Shown here piece by piece: positions 1 to 8,752 of a DNA stretch of 64,000 nucleotides (position 1 is the first letter of the stretch; every line of letters starts with the position of its first letter). Source of the DNA: Sva-07 sp963728195 (GTDB taxonomy: Bacteria; Actinomycetota; Acidimicrobiia; Acidimicrobiales; Ilumatobacteraceae); assembly GCA_963728195.1 (NCBI GenBank), contig CAVSIX010000014.1, positions 62,001 to 126,000 of the forward strand. The letters are read 5' to 3'. Both the position numbers and the translations under genes were made by a program. Below the pieces are notes generated by a model. That model made no database searches. It was not told the DNA's origin and worked only from the letters and a program-made list of their open reading frames with translations.

Positions 1-774
1 CGGATGTCGGAGTACCCCGGCATCCTGAGCGACCAGCTGGGACTCGGCGACCACACCGCGATCGGCGTCGCCGTGCTCCTGATCGCCGTGGTCGGCGTCG
101 TCGTCGGCGTGCGGCGGCGACCTGCGCTCGACGGTCCCCTCGCGCTGCTCGCCGTGCTCAGCACGATCGCGATCAGCACGCACCTTCGCCGCGTCGACAG
201 GTACTGGTTCCAGGTGACGCCGTGGGTCGTGTACTTCGCCACGGTCGCATGTGTCTCCGCCGGCGGGTGGATCGTCGCCCGCCGCCGGTCGGGTGCCGCA
301 AGCGCCACCAGCGCCCCGAGCGCCGCCAGCGCTCGGGCGGCGTGGCTCGCACTGGCCGCCGTGCTCGTCCCGCTCGGGGCGCTCGTCGTCGGCCACGCCG
401 TCGTGCTGAGCGGTGACATCTCCGATGCCCAGGACTACAACGACGCCGGGCGCGTGCAGTCGGGTCCGTCGAATCCCGTCGTCGCACCGATCTTCGAGGC
501 CGTCGGCTCGCTGACCCCGCCCGACGCGATCGTGGCCTACTACCGGGCGCGCACGATGACGCTGCTCACCGACCGGCGCTCGTTGCAGACCAAGGACCTC
601 GATCGCATCATCGGCCGTGCCGACTACTACGCCGAACGGCGCAACTCCACGTACTGGCAACCGGAGCTCTCCCGGGCGGAGGCAGCGCGGGCGGGCTTCG
701 AGGAGGTGTGGTCGGACCAACGCTGGATCCTCTGGCGACTCCCTGACACCCCACCGACCGTCGACGCGCCCTGA
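1..774 (+). CDS. C-terminal part of a polytopic membrane protein, possibly a GT39/GT-C type glycosyltransferase (partial at window edge)
   Basis: The reading frame is open from the first base, so the true start is probably upstream. What is visible is about three hydrophobic helices (roughly residues 17-36, 44-60 and 72-92 from the first Met), an Ala-rich linker, one more helix (about 115-135) and a soluble C-terminal tail of about 115 residues. The motif STHLRRVDRYWFQVTPW with basic and aromatic residues between helices resembles the end of membrane glycosyltransferases or mannosyltransferases that use polyprenyl-phosphate sugars. The following genes (methyltransferase, UPF0104 protein, GT2 enzyme) fit an envelope-lipid or glycan pathway. 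The family is only a guess because the catalytic N-terminus lies outside the window. Confidence 0.55.
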   Translation, partial: RMSEYPGILSDQLGLGDHTAIGVAVLLIAVVGVVVGVRRRPALDGPLALLAVLSTIAISTHLRRVDRYWFQVTPWVVYFATVACVSAGGWIVARRRSGAASATSAPSAASARAAWLALAAVLVPLGALVVGHAVVLSGDISDAQDYNDAGRVQSGPSNPVVAPIFEAVGSLTPPDAIVAYYRARTMTLLTDRRSLQTKDLDRIIGRADYYAERRNSTYWQPELSRAEAARAGFEEVWSDQRWILWRLPDTPPTVDAP

Positions 775-818
775 CGTTCGCCTTCGACGGTGGGTCGATA
801 CGCTCCCGCGGGAGCCCC

Positions 819-1478
819 ATGACCACGCCCGACGCCGCCACCGCGCCGACCCCGACCGGCAACACGTACGACAAGTACGGATCGACCAACCCGATCGAGC
901 GCCGGATGATGCGCGGGTTCTTCGCCGCGCTCGACCGCTGCCTCGACCGGACGTCGCCGACGCGCATCTTCGAGATCGGCGTCGGCGAGGGCATCGTCAC
1001 CAGCCGGGTGATCGACCGCTTCGCCGGCGTCCCGGTGATCGGCCTCGATCTCCCCGACGAGGAGCTGGCCGCCCAATGGCAGTCACGAGACCTGTCGTGC
1101 GCATTCGGCGATGCGTCGAGCCTGCCGTTTCCCGACGGGGCCTTCGACCTCGTCCTCGCCATCGAGGTGTTCGAACACCTCCCCGATCCCGAGGCGGCCA
1201 TCGCCGAACTCGCCCGCGTGTGCTCGGGTTCGCTGATCGCTTCGGTGCCGCTCGAGCCGGTCTGGCGGATCGGGAACCTGGCGCGCGGTCGCTACGTGCG
1301 CGACCTGGGCAACACGCCCGGACACGTCAACCACTGGACCCACCGCGGATTCCAGCGGCTCGTCGCCTCGCGGTTCGACGTCGTCGAACGGTCCACCCCG
1401 CTGCCGTGGACGATGGTGCTCGCAATCGCACGCACCGACGGCCCGGCGCACACCGGCGGCGGCGTCCGCTCGGCCTGA
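819..1478 (+). CDS. Class I SAM-dependent methyltransferase
   Basis: This is a 219-residue soluble protein with a Rossmann methyltransferase core. Motif I reads RIFEIGVGEG at residues 49-58, an acidic motif II follows (VIGLDLPDEEL), and the post-II strand is FDLVLAIEVFEHLPDPEAAI, typical of the Methyltransf_11/23 group. A GGGAG Shine-Dalgarno-like stretch lies just before the ATG at 819, which supports this start. The gene ends 3 bases before the next one, so it is probably cotranscribed with the UPF0104 membrane protein and the GT2 glycosyltransferase. The substrate is unknown; a lipid, quinone or sugar intermediate would fit the neighbours. Confidence 0.8.
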   Translation: MTTPDAATAPTPTGNTYDKYGSTNPIERRMMRGFFAALDRCLDRTSPTRIFEIGVGEGIVTSRVIDRFAGVPVIGLDLPDEELAAQWQSRDLSCAFGDASSLPFPDGAFDLVLAIEVFEHLPDPEAAIAELARVCSGSLIASVPLEPVWRIGNLARGRYVRDLGNTPGHVNHWTHRGFQRLVASRFDVVERSTPLPWTMVLAIARTDGPAHTGGGVRSA

Positions 1479-1481
1479 GCG

Positions 1482-2450
1482 ATGAACCGGACTCGGCTCG
1501 TCAACCTGGTGGGGATCGCGATCGGCGTCGCCGGCATCGCCTTCGTCACCCGCCGGATCATTCGCGACCGCTCGGAGATCGCCGATGCGCTGTCGTCGGC
1601 CGATCCGAGCTGGCTCGTCGTCGGCGGTGTCGCCGGACTGATCGCGATGGCGCTGATCGGGCTCAACTGGCTGCTGATCCTGCGTCGGTCCGGCGCTGCG
1701 GCTCCCTGGCGGCACGCGATGGCCTGGTTCTTCGTCGGCCAACTCGGCAAGTACGTACCCGGCGGGATCTGGCCGATCGTCGGCCAGGCCGAGCTCGCCC
1801 ACCGCGGCGCCACCCCCCGCAGCGCCGCCTACTTCTCGACCGCGATGTCGATGGTCGCCACGTTCCTCGGCGCCGCGACCGTGGCCGCGGCCGCCGGGTT
1901 GATCTCCCCGTCCGACGGCCGGCTGTTGCCGGCGGCGATCGCCGTCGTGCTGGTCGTGTCGTTCGTGGCGCTCGCCCTCCCCGTCGCCCGCTCCGCGGTC
2001 CACGACGCCGCCCGCCGCACGACCAAGCGCGAGCTCCGCCTCCCCGATCCGCGCTGGTTCACGCTGCTCGTGCTGCGTCACGTGCCGGTGTGGCTGGCGT
2101 TCTCGGGGATGAACGTGTTCGCGACCGTGGCGTTGGGCGTCGACCTCGACGCCTCGCTCGTCGTCGAGCTGATCTTCGTGACGTGCGTGTCGTGGATGGC
2201 GGGGTTCGTCGTCGTCGGCGTGCCGGGTGGCATCGGCGTGCGCGAGACGATCTTCATCTCGATGACCACCGCATCGCTCGGTGCCGGCGTCGCCGTGTCG
2301 GTCGCCGTGCTGAGCCGAGTGGTGTCGATCGCCGTCGACCTGATCGGTGCCGCGCTGGCCGTGGCGGTTGCGCGGACGGCGCCCGCACCGGCGCCGCTCG
2401 GCGACGAGCTGACCCAGCAGCCGACCGCCGACCGTTACGCTGCGCCGTGA
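1482..2450 (+). CDS. UPF0104 / lysylphosphatidylglycerol synthase transmembrane-domain protein
   Basis: The 322-residue protein is almost entirely hydrophobic, with about eight membrane spans, and carries the family signature VPGGIGVRE near residues 247-255 and a GQLGKYVPGGIWP segment near residues 86-98. These are hallmarks of the LPG_synthase_TM family (PF03706), the flippase-like half of MprF. No soluble aminoacyl-transferase domain is attached, so lysyl-PG synthesis itself is not expected. In actinobacteria such stand-alone proteins often sit beside GT2 glycosyltransferases and are thought to move polyprenyl-linked glycolipids. It lies 3 bases after the methyltransferase and 43 bases before the GT2 gene, consistent with one operon. 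Confidence 0.85.
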   Translation: MNRTRLVNLVGIAIGVAGIAFVTRRIIRDRSEIADALSSADPSWLVVGGVAGLIAMALIGLNWLLILRRSGAAAPWRHAMAWFFVGQLGKYVPGGIWPIVGQAELAHRGATPRSAAYFSTAMSMVATFLGAATVAAAAGLISPSDGRLLPAAIAVVLVVSFVALALPVARSAVHDAARRTTKRELRLPDPRWFTLLVLRHVPVWLAFSGMNVFATVALGVDLDASLVVELIFVTCVSWMAGFVVVGVPGGIGVRETIFISMTTASLGAGVAVSVAVLSRVVSIAVDLIGAALAVAVARTAPAPAPLGDELTQQPTADRYAAP

Positions 2451-2493
2451 TGTCGAACGCCGGTGAGTCCCGGGTCGCCCGCGGAGGCAGACG

Positions 2494-3453
2494 GTGAAGC
2501 TGATCATCCAGATCCCGTGCTTCAACGAGGAGCAGACGCTGCCGATGACGGTTGCGGACCTTCCCCGCCACGTGCCTGGTGTCGACGTCGTCGAATGGCT
2601 CGTGATCGACGACGGCAGCACCGACCGCACCGTCGAGGTCGCCCGGGAACTCGGCGTCGACCACATCGTGTCGCACGGTCGCAACCGAGGCCTCGCCACC
2701 GCATTCATGACCGGACTCGATGCGTGCCTGCGGGCGGGTGCCGACGTGATCGTCAACACCGATGCCGACAACCAGTACCAGGGGTCTTCGATCCCCGACC
2801 TGGTGGCACCGGTGCTCGCACGTCGCGCCGACATGGTCGTCGGCGAGCGACCGATCGCCGACATCGACGACTTCTCGCGCCGGAAGAAGGCGCTGCAACG
2901 GCTCGGCAGCTCGGTCGTGCGGAGGTTCTCCGGCACGGGCGTGAAGGACGCGGCCAGCGGCTTTCGCGCCTACTCGCGCGATGCCGCCATGCGGGTGCAG
3001 GTGTTCGGCAAGTACACCTACACGATGGAGACGATCGTGCAGGCCGGGTGGAACGGCATCGCGATCGAGTCGGTGCCGATCGGGGTCAACCCGAAGACGA
3101 GGGAGTCCCGCCTGGTCAAGAGCAGCTCGCGGTACGTGTGGCGCTCGGCGCAGGCGATCATCCGCAGCTTCGCGCTGTACAAGCCGTTCCGCTTCTTCTC
3201 GCTGATCGGCCTCGTGCCGTTCGTGCTCGGTGCCCTGCTGATGCTGCGATGGCTGGGGCTGTACGCGTTCGAGCAGGAGTACACCAGTCGTGTGCCGAGC
3301 CTGCTCGCCGGGATCGGGCTGATCGTGCTGGCGGCGCAGATGTGGGCGGTGGCGTTCCTCGCAGATCTCCAAGCGGCGAACCGAAGGGTGCTCGAGGACC
3401 TCCGCCTGCGTGCAGCGCGCGCGGAGTACGGCGACAGCTCGCCTGCCGGGTGA
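2494..3453 (+). CDS. Family 2 glycosyltransferase, DPM1/polyprenyl-phosphate type, with C-terminal membrane anchor
   Basis: The 319-residue protein opens with a GT-A fold: IQIPCFNEEQTLP at the start, the nucleotide-sugar motif VIDDGSTDRT with D39-D40, and the metal-binding DAD at residues 90-92 (NTDADNQYQG). Two hydrophobic helices follow (about residues 233-252 and 268-286). This layout matches dolichol/polyprenyl-phosphate sugar synthases that load a sugar on a lipid carrier at the inner face of the membrane. The start is GTG at 2494, preceded by a clear GGAGG about 7 bases upstream. The stop codon overlaps the ATG of the next gene (TGATG), so the lytic transglycosylase lipoprotein is likely translated by coupling. 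Confidence 0.88.
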   Translation: MKLIIQIPCFNEEQTLPMTVADLPRHVPGVDVVEWLVIDDGSTDRTVEVARELGVDHIVSHGRNRGLATAFMTGLDACLRAGADVIVNTDADNQYQGSSIPDLVAPVLARRADMVVGERPIADIDDFSRRKKALQRLGSSVVRRFSGTGVKDAASGFRAYSRDAAMRVQVFGKYTYTMETIVQAGWNGIAIESVPIGVNPKTRESRLVKSSSRYVWRSAQAIIRSFALYKPFRFFSLIGLVPFVLGALLMLRWLGLYAFEQEYTSRVPSLLAGIGLIVLAAQMWAVAFLADLQAANRRVLEDLRLRAARAEYGDSSPAG

Positions 3454-4508
3454 TGCGCTCGCGGCCAACTGCTCTCGTCGTCGCTGCCGCCGTGATCGTC
3501 GGTGGTACGGCGTGCAGCGGAACCAGCGGCGCCGAGCAGACGTCCGCCACCGCAGCGTCCGCCACCACGGCCGACATCACGGTCACCTCGGCTGACTCCC
3601 CTGCCACCACGGCCGGCGTCGCGGCCGCCTCGACTGCGGCCGACACCACTGCACCGGTGGCGGCCTCGGCAACCACCAGCGGTGCGGTCGCGGACACCGC
3701 GACGGCACCGCCCGCCCGGCTCGACGACACGCTCGACGTGGATCAGATCGCCGCTCGGCTCTCGGCGAGCCACTCGACGATGATCGATCCGACGGCCGAC
3801 CCCGGCGAGCGAGCGACCGCCGGCATCGATCATCAGCTCGTGCTGCGCGCGCTCGCCGCCCGACCGGAACTCGACGACGAGGTGCTCGCTGCACTCGAAC
3901 CGGCGGCCCGGCCGGCGGTCGAGCGGATCATCAGGGCACGGAGGTTCCTCCAGGAGCGCACCGCTGCGCGACCGCCCGAACCGCTCCCGGACGAGCTCCC
4001 GGCGTGGACGATCGCCGAGGCGGAACCGGTCGCCACACTGCTCGCCGACTACGCCGAGGCCGAACGCCTCACCGGCATCGCGTGGTACTGGCTGGCGGCG
4101 ATCCACCTCCAAGAGACGCGGATGGGACGGATCGAGGGCGTCTCGACCGCCGGCGCAGTGGGACCGATGCAGTTCCTGCCGACGACGTGGGCGGTGTGCT
4201 GCACCGGTGACCCCACGATCGCCCGCGACGCGATCATCGGCGCGGCCACCTACCTCGCACAGAGCGGCGGCCCCGACGACATGGCGGCGGCGTTGTACCA
4301 GTACAACCCGAACGACGGCTACGTCGCCGTCGTCACCGCCTACGCCGAGAGCCTGCGCGACGAGCCCGAGCTGTACACCGGCTACCACGCATTCCAGGTG
4401 TTCGTCGGTACGTCGGCCGGCACGGTGCGACTGCCGGTCGGCTATTCGCAGGCAGCGCCGATCGATGCGGCCGGCTACCTGGTGTCGAACCCCCAGGACG
4501 CCGCCTGA
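3453..4508 (+). CDS. Lipoprotein with soluble lytic transglycosylase (SLT/GEWL) domain
   Basis: The 351-residue product begins with a lipoprotein signal ending in GGTAC (Cys21), followed by about 70 Ala/Thr-rich residues that probably span the wall. A helical linker leads to a lytic transglycosylase domain near residues 195-310. The catalytic Glu is E221 in HLQETRMG, followed by the family motif AVGPMQFLPTTW and the YNPNDGYV segment. Such enzymes cleave MurNAc-GlcNAc bonds in peptidoglycan to make room for growth or for assemblies. The ATG at 3453 overlaps the stop of the glycosyltransferase, an unusual coupling of a cytoplasmic GT2 enzyme to an exported murein hydrolase. It converges on the SDR gene. 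Confidence 0.85.
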   Translation: MRSRPTALVVAAAVIVGGTACSGTSGAEQTSATAASATTADITVTSADSPATTAGVAAASTAADTTAPVAASATTSGAVADTATAPPARLDDTLDVDQIAARLSASHSTMIDPTADPGERATAGIDHQLVLRALAARPELDDEVLAALEPAARPAVERIIRARRFLQERTAARPPEPLPDELPAWTIAEAEPVATLLADYAEAERLTGIAWYWLAAIHLQETRMGRIEGVSTAGAVGPMQFLPTTWAVCCTGDPTIARDAIIGAATYLAQSGGPDDMAAALYQYNPNDGYVAVVTAYAESLRDEPELYTGYHAFQVFVGTSAGTVRLPVGYSQAAPIDAAGYLVSNPQDAA

Positions 4509-4542
4509 CCACCGCACACACACGCCGGGTGCGACCGGTGGA

Positions 4543-5271
4543 TCACTGCAGTCCGAGGTAGGCGCCGCCGTCGACGTGCAGCTGGACGCCGGTCGTGAAC
4601 TTCGCCGGCTCGCCGCAGAGAAACGCCACCACCTGGCCGAAGTCGGCGGGGTCCCCCATCCGGAGCGACGCCTGCTGGTCCTCGTCGTAGAGATCGGTGA
4701 TCCGCGGGGTTCGGTGCAGGCCCGGCTGCACGCTGTTGACGGTGACGCCGTCGCCGGCGACCTCGAGGGCGAGCGTCTTCAGGAAGCCGGTCGCACCCGC
4801 CCGAGCGGTGTTCGACAGGATCAACTGACCGATCGGTTGGCGCACCGACAGCGACGTGATCGCCACGATGCGTCCCCAGCGCCGCTCCTGCATCGCCGGC
4901 ACCGCCGCCTTGCACATCGCCACCACCGACAACAGGTTCAACTCGAGAGCGGCCGGATAGGCCTCGACCGGCGTCGACGCGAACGTCCCCGGCGGCGGTC
5001 CTCCCGCGTTCGGCACGAGGATGTCGACGGCGCCGAGCGCACCGGCGGCCTCGTCGACGAAGCGGGCGGCACCGGCGGGGGTCGAGACGTCGGCGACGAT
5101 CGGTACGCAGCCGTGTCCGACCCTCTCCGCAGCTGCCGCCAGACGGTCGGGATCGCGTCCGCAGATCGCGACGTGGACGCCTTCGTCGGCCAATGCGACC
5201 GCCGACGCCAGCCCCAACCCCGACGTCGCTGCGGCCACGGCGGCGCGTCGGCCGCTGATGCTCAGTTCCAT
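4543..5271 (-). CDS. SDR-family oxidoreductase lacking the canonical YxxxK catalytic pair
   Basis: The 242-residue protein has the classical SDR Rossmann fold: an N-terminal dinucleotide loop (AATSGLGLASAVALA), the NAGG motif near residue 87 (VPNAGGPPPG), and an SDR-type C-terminus ending in VDGGAYLGL. The catalytic region reads ITSLSVRQPIGQLILSNTAR, so Ser is present but the usual Tyr-x-x-x-Lys is replaced by LSNTAR. A subgroup annotated as 3-oxoacyl-ACP reductase-like shares this LSN..R pattern. Activity may therefore be altered or lost. The start is placed at ATG 5271 because a TACGGT -10-like box ends 7 bases upstream; the in-frame ATG at 5280 lies inside that box. Confidence 0.82.
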   Translation of the reverse strand: MELSISGRRAAVAAATSGLGLASAVALADEGVHVAICGRDPDRLAAAAERVGHGCVPIVADVSTPAGAARFVDEAAGALGAVDILVPNAGGPPPGTFASTPVEAYPAALELNLLSVVAMCKAAVPAMQERRWGRIVAITSLSVRQPIGQLILSNTARAGATGFLKTLALEVAGDGVTVNSVQPGLHRTPRITDLYDEDQQASLRMGDPADFGQVVAFLCGEPAKFTTGVQLHVDGGAYLGLQ

Positions 5272-5278
5272 GGCGAAC

Positions 5279-5284
5279 ACCGTA
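5279..5284 (-). promoter_or_regulatory. Putative -10 box of a leaderless transcript for the SDR gene
   Basis: TACGGT reads on the minus strand and ends 7 bases before ATG 5271. The spacing means transcription would begin at or next to the start codon, so no ribosome binding site would be needed. No clear -35 hexamer is visible. Confidence 0.45.
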
Positions 5285-5359
5285 TGACCTCGCCATCACC
5301 GACGGCGAGGCGTCATGGCGTCAGCCGAGCGGGCGCTACCATCTGGGCCCAGTGAGATC

Positions 5360-6799
5360 ATGATCGACGAATCGGGCAACGGCGACCATCCCTACGACCA
5401 GCGAGCACTCGATGCGATCGCCGACGCCGAGCCGTATCCGTTCTGGCTCGAGAGCGCCGACATCCCCGAGTCGAATCCGACGTTGGTCCGCGACGAGCAC
5501 TGCGATCTGTGCATCGTCGGCGGCGGCTACACCGGATTGTGGACCGCCGTCATCGCAAAGGAACGCGACCCCTCGCGCGACGTCGTGCTGATCGACAAGG
5601 GTGAGGTCGGCGGCGCGGCCAGCGGACGCAACGGCGGGTTCATGGAGGCGTCGCTCACCCACGGCGTCGGAAACGGCATGGATCGCCACGCCGACGAGAT
5701 CGACACGCTCGAAGAACTCGGCCTGCGCAACCTGAACGAGATCGAAGCCGCGATCGAGCGGTACGCGATGGACTGCGACTACGAACGCAACGGCGTGATC
5801 GACGTCGCCCACGTCCACCATCCGCCGTCGTACCTCGACGAACTGCGCGAGGAGCACGACGTGCTGCGCTCGATGGGCCAGCAGGTCCGGTGGCTCGATC
5901 AGGACGCGATGCGCAGCGAGGTCGACTCGCCCACCTACACCGGTGGGTTGTTCCGGATGGGGCGCGCCGCGCTCGTCGATCCCGCCAAGCTGGCGTGGGA
6001 ACTCAAGCGGGTCGCCGAGCAACTCGGCGTGCGCATCTACGAACACACCAAGGCCACCTCGATCGACAAGGACGGCCGTGGCGTCGCCGTCGTCACCCCC
6101 CTCGGCACGATCCGCTGCGCCAAGGCAGTCCTCGGCACCAACGCCGACAAGCCGCTGTTGAAGCGCATCAGCCAGTACATGGTGCCGGTGTACGACTACT
6201 GCTTGGTGACCGAACCGCTGTCGAGCGAGCAGCTCGACCGCATCGGTTGGGCGCACCGCCAGGGGCTCTCGGACATCACCAACCAGTTCCACTACTACCG
6301 GCTCACCTCGGACAACCGGATCCTGTGGGGCGGCTACGACGCGATCTACTTCTGGGGATCGAAGGTGTCGGCCGAGCAGGAGAGCCGCCCGGAGACGTGG
6401 GCGAAGCTGTCGGCGCACTTCTTCGAGACGTTCCCGCAACTCGATGACGTCAAGTTCACCCACACCTGGGGCGGTGCGATCGACACGAGCACCCGGTTCT
6501 CGGTGTTCTTCGGCTCGGCACTGTCCGATCGGGTCGTCTACGCCGTCGGCTACACCGGCCTCGGCGTCGCAGCCACGAGGTTCGCCGCCTCGACGATGCT
6601 CGAGCTGCTCGGCGGCCGCAAGTCGATCGCGACGAAGACCGACTTCGTCAAGAACAAGCCGCTGCCGTTCCCGCCCGAACCGTTCCGGTTCGTCGGCATC
6701 CAGGCGACGCGGTGGTCGCTCGACCGCGAGGACCGCACCGGCAGACGCAACGCCTGGCTGCGCACCCTCGACCGGCTGGGCCTCGGCTTCGACTCGTAG
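5360..6799 (+). CDS. DAO-family FAD-dependent oxidoreductase (amine/amino-acid oxidase, PuuB-like)
   Basis: This 479-residue flavoenzyme carries the FAD-binding motif CIVGGGYTGLWTA (glycines from residue 54) followed by the second acidic strand VVLIDKGEVGGAASGRNGG, the DAO signature in which a GRNGG turn contacts the flavin. The C-terminal motif VVYAVGYTGLGVAATRF completes the FAD site. Overall order and length match gamma-glutamylputrescine oxidase-like and glycine-oxidase-like members that oxidise secondary or primary amines with oxygen. The exact substrate cannot be read from sequence. ATG 5360 is preferred over the in-frame start at 5315 because a TACCAT box at 5337-5342 lies between them. 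It converges on glgX. Confidence 0.82.
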   Translation: MIDESGNGDHPYDQRALDAIADAEPYPFWLESADIPESNPTLVRDEHCDLCIVGGGYTGLWTAVIAKERDPSRDVVLIDKGEVGGAASGRNGGFMEASLTHGVGNGMDRHADEIDTLEELGLRNLNEIEAAIERYAMDCDYERNGVIDVAHVHHPPSYLDELREEHDVLRSMGQQVRWLDQDAMRSEVDSPTYTGGLFRMGRAALVDPAKLAWELKRVAEQLGVRIYEHTKATSIDKDGRGVAVVTPLGTIRCAKAVLGTNADKPLLKRISQYMVPVYDYCLVTEPLSSEQLDRIGWAHRQGLSDITNQFHYYRLTSDNRILWGGYDAIYFWGSKVSAEQESRPETWAKLSAHFFETFPQLDDVKFTHTWGGAIDTSTRFSVFFGSALSDRVVYAVGYTGLGVAATRFAASTMLELLGGRKSIATKTDFVKNKPLPFPPEPFRFVGIQATRWSLDREDRTGRRNAWLRTLDRLGLGFDS

Positions 6800-6849
6800 G
6801 AATCACACCGGGGGTCACACCAGGGGTCAGGCCCGAGGCGTGATCGTGG

Positions 6850-8682
6850 TCATTTCTCGAGGACGACGATCGAGCGGGGGCCGACGGTCACCGACGTGCC
6901 GACGGCCACGTCGATCGACGGCGGGGCGACGGCGCCCGGCTCGCTCGTCGTGTCGATGGCGAGCCGCCAATCGCCCGACACCTGGATCGTGAAGTCGACG
7001 GGCTCCCACCACATGTTGGCCATCACGTAGAGACCGTCGACCGCCCAGGCGAGCGAGCGCGACTCGTGGCCGACATCTGGATCGCCGTTCGCGCCGTAGG
7101 TCGACAGCCGGCTCCCCCAGCGCTCGGGATCCCACAGGACCGGGTGAGCGGCGCGCAGTGCGATCACGTCGCGGACGAAGCGTTCGTGATGGCACCACTG
7201 CGAGGCCCGGTCCCAGTCGAGCCACGACGTCGGGTTGTCCTGGTTGTACGCGTTGTTGTTGCCGCCCTGCGTGCGGGCGAACTCGTCGCCGGCGACGAAC
7301 ATCGGCACCCCGTGGCTGAGCAGCAGCAGGCACACGGCGTTGCGCAACTGGCGGCGCCGCAGCGTCATCACGTCGTCGGGCACGGCGACGTCGCCCTCCC
7401 AGCCGCAGTTCCACGAGCGGTTGTGATGATGGCCGTCGGTGTTGTCCCAGCCGTTGGCCTCGTTGTGCCGATGGTCGTAGGCGACGAGGTCGTACATCGT
7501 GAACCCGTCGTGAGCGGTCAGGAAGTTCAACGAATGCATCGGTGACGTGAACAGATCGGGGCTGCCGGCCAGGCGGCGCACCATCAGCGGCACCATACCG
7601 GGCTCGCCACGCAGGAAGCCGCGCACGTCGTCGCGGAACTCGCCGTTCCACTGCATCCAGCGGTGGTCGGGGAAGTCGGGCCCGAGCAGGTAGCGCGCCA
7701 TGTCCCAGGGCTCCGCGATCAAGCGGATGCCGCGACGCTCACCCCAGTCGCCGATCGCGCGCACGAAGTCGGCGTCGCGGGCGAGCACCGCGGCGAGATC
7801 GAACCGGAAGCCGTCGACACCGAGGTCGGCGAAGCGGTCGAGCGCCTCCATGATCAGCCGGCGCGATTGCGGCGAGAACGCGTCGATGACGTTGCCGGTG
7901 CCGGCGTCGTCGAGATACGTGCCGTCAGGAGCGACGACGTAGTACTCGCGTTCGTCGAGGATGCGCAGCGAGTACGACGGGCCCGTGCGGTCGGCCTCGG
8001 TGGTGTGGTTGAACACGACGTCGAGCCACACCTCGATGTCGTGGGCGTGGGCTGCCGACACGAGGTCGGCGAGTTCCTCCGCCGGATGTTCTCCGGCCGC
8101 GTACTGGCGGTGCACCGCACCGAACACGAGCGGCATGTATCCCCAGTAGTTGCCCTCGTCGGGGTCGTACTGGTGCACCGGGAGCAGTTCGAGCACCGAC
8201 ACCCCGAGCTGTTCGAGCCGGGGAAGCTCGTCGATCGCCGCCCGGTACGTGCCGGCGTCGAGGCGGCGGCGGTCGGCGGTCAGGCCGCGCACGTGCGCCT
8301 CGTAGACGACGAGGGGTCGCGTCGTGCGGCGCTGCGGGCGAGGTGCCGGCCACGGTGCGGCCACCGCCCGGGGGAACGCCGCCGGGTCGACGACGCCGCC
8401 CGGTTCGTGCGAAGCACGTGAGTGGTCCGGCGGGAACCACACCTCGGTCGCTCGTGGGTCGAGCGCAAGACGGCCGTGGTCGACCGCCACCACGTAGCGG
8501 GCGCCGGTCGGGACCTGACCGACCCGGTCGCCGGTGATCGGGTCACGTTCCAGTGCGATCCGATCGCCGCCGTCGATGCGCACCTGCATCGGGCGGCCGC
8601 CGGCTGCATGGATCGCGACGTCGAAGCATTCGCGCCCACGACCTGCACCGTCGCGTCCTCCAGGTTCGCCGCCCACCCGCAC
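6850..8682 (-). CDS. glgX: Glycogen debranching enzyme, GlgX/isoamylase-like GH13
   Basis: The 610-residue GH13 enzyme hydrolyses alpha-1,6 branches in glycogen or limit dextrins. The (beta/alpha)8 barrel shows all catalytic residues: nucleophile D295 in VDGFRFDLA, acid/base E324 in IAEPWD, and the third acid D392 in TAHDGFT. The QGGNNNAYNQDN motif is typical of GlgX/TreX. The N-terminal carbohydrate-binding module (CBM48-like) is short, about 110 residues, compared with longer GlgX proteins. The start is GTG at 8682; upstream DNA is shared with the divergent moxR gene. A branching enzyme, galU, galT and a phosphosugar mutase lie elsewhere in the window, so glycogen turnover is represented more than once. 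Confidence 0.87.
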   Translation of the reverse strand: MRVGGEPGGRDGAGRGRECFDVAIHAAGGRPMQVRIDGGDRIALERDPITGDRVGQVPTGARYVVAVDHGRLALDPRATEVWFPPDHSRASHEPGGVVDPAAFPRAVAAPWPAPRPQRRTTRPLVVYEAHVRGLTADRRRLDAGTYRAAIDELPRLEQLGVSVLELLPVHQYDPDEGNYWGYMPLVFGAVHRQYAAGEHPAEELADLVSAAHAHDIEVWLDVVFNHTTEADRTGPSYSLRILDEREYYVVAPDGTYLDDAGTGNVIDAFSPQSRRLIMEALDRFADLGVDGFRFDLAAVLARDADFVRAIGDWGERRGIRLIAEPWDMARYLLGPDFPDHRWMQWNGEFRDDVRGFLRGEPGMVPLMVRRLAGSPDLFTSPMHSLNFLTAHDGFTMYDLVAYDHRHNEANGWDNTDGHHHNRSWNCGWEGDVAVPDDVMTLRRRQLRNAVCLLLLSHGVPMFVAGDEFARTQGGNNNAYNQDNPTSWLDWDRASQWCHHERFVRDVIALRAAHPVLWDPERWGSRLSTYGANGDPDVGHESRSLAWAVDGLYVMANMWWEPVDFTIQVSGDWRLAIDTTSEPGAVAPPSIDVAVGTSVTVGPRSIVVLEK

Positions 8683-8739
8683 ATTCTGCCGGGAAACCGC
8701 AGCCGAGCGGCGGAGCGGACGTCACGGCGAGGGCTCCGG

Positions 8740-8745
8740 TAGCGT
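8740..8745 (+). promoter_or_regulatory. Putative -10 box of a leaderless transcript for the first moxR
   Basis: TAGCGT ends 7 bases before ATG 8753, and the gene has no Shine-Dalgarno sequence. The same hexamer with the same spacing occurs before the second adenosine deaminase (32774) and before the FlK-like thioesterase (56966). Confidence 0.5.
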
Positions 8746-8752
8746 CGTCGCG

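Noticed and set aside
1083..2936. Very long minus-strand ORFs opposite the methyltransferase-GT2 genes (and similar ones at 18148-21228, 25902-27737, 34608-37361)
   Set aside because: They are antisense shadows produced by high-GC codon bias; their translations are low-complexity Arg/Asp/His mixtures with no motifs.
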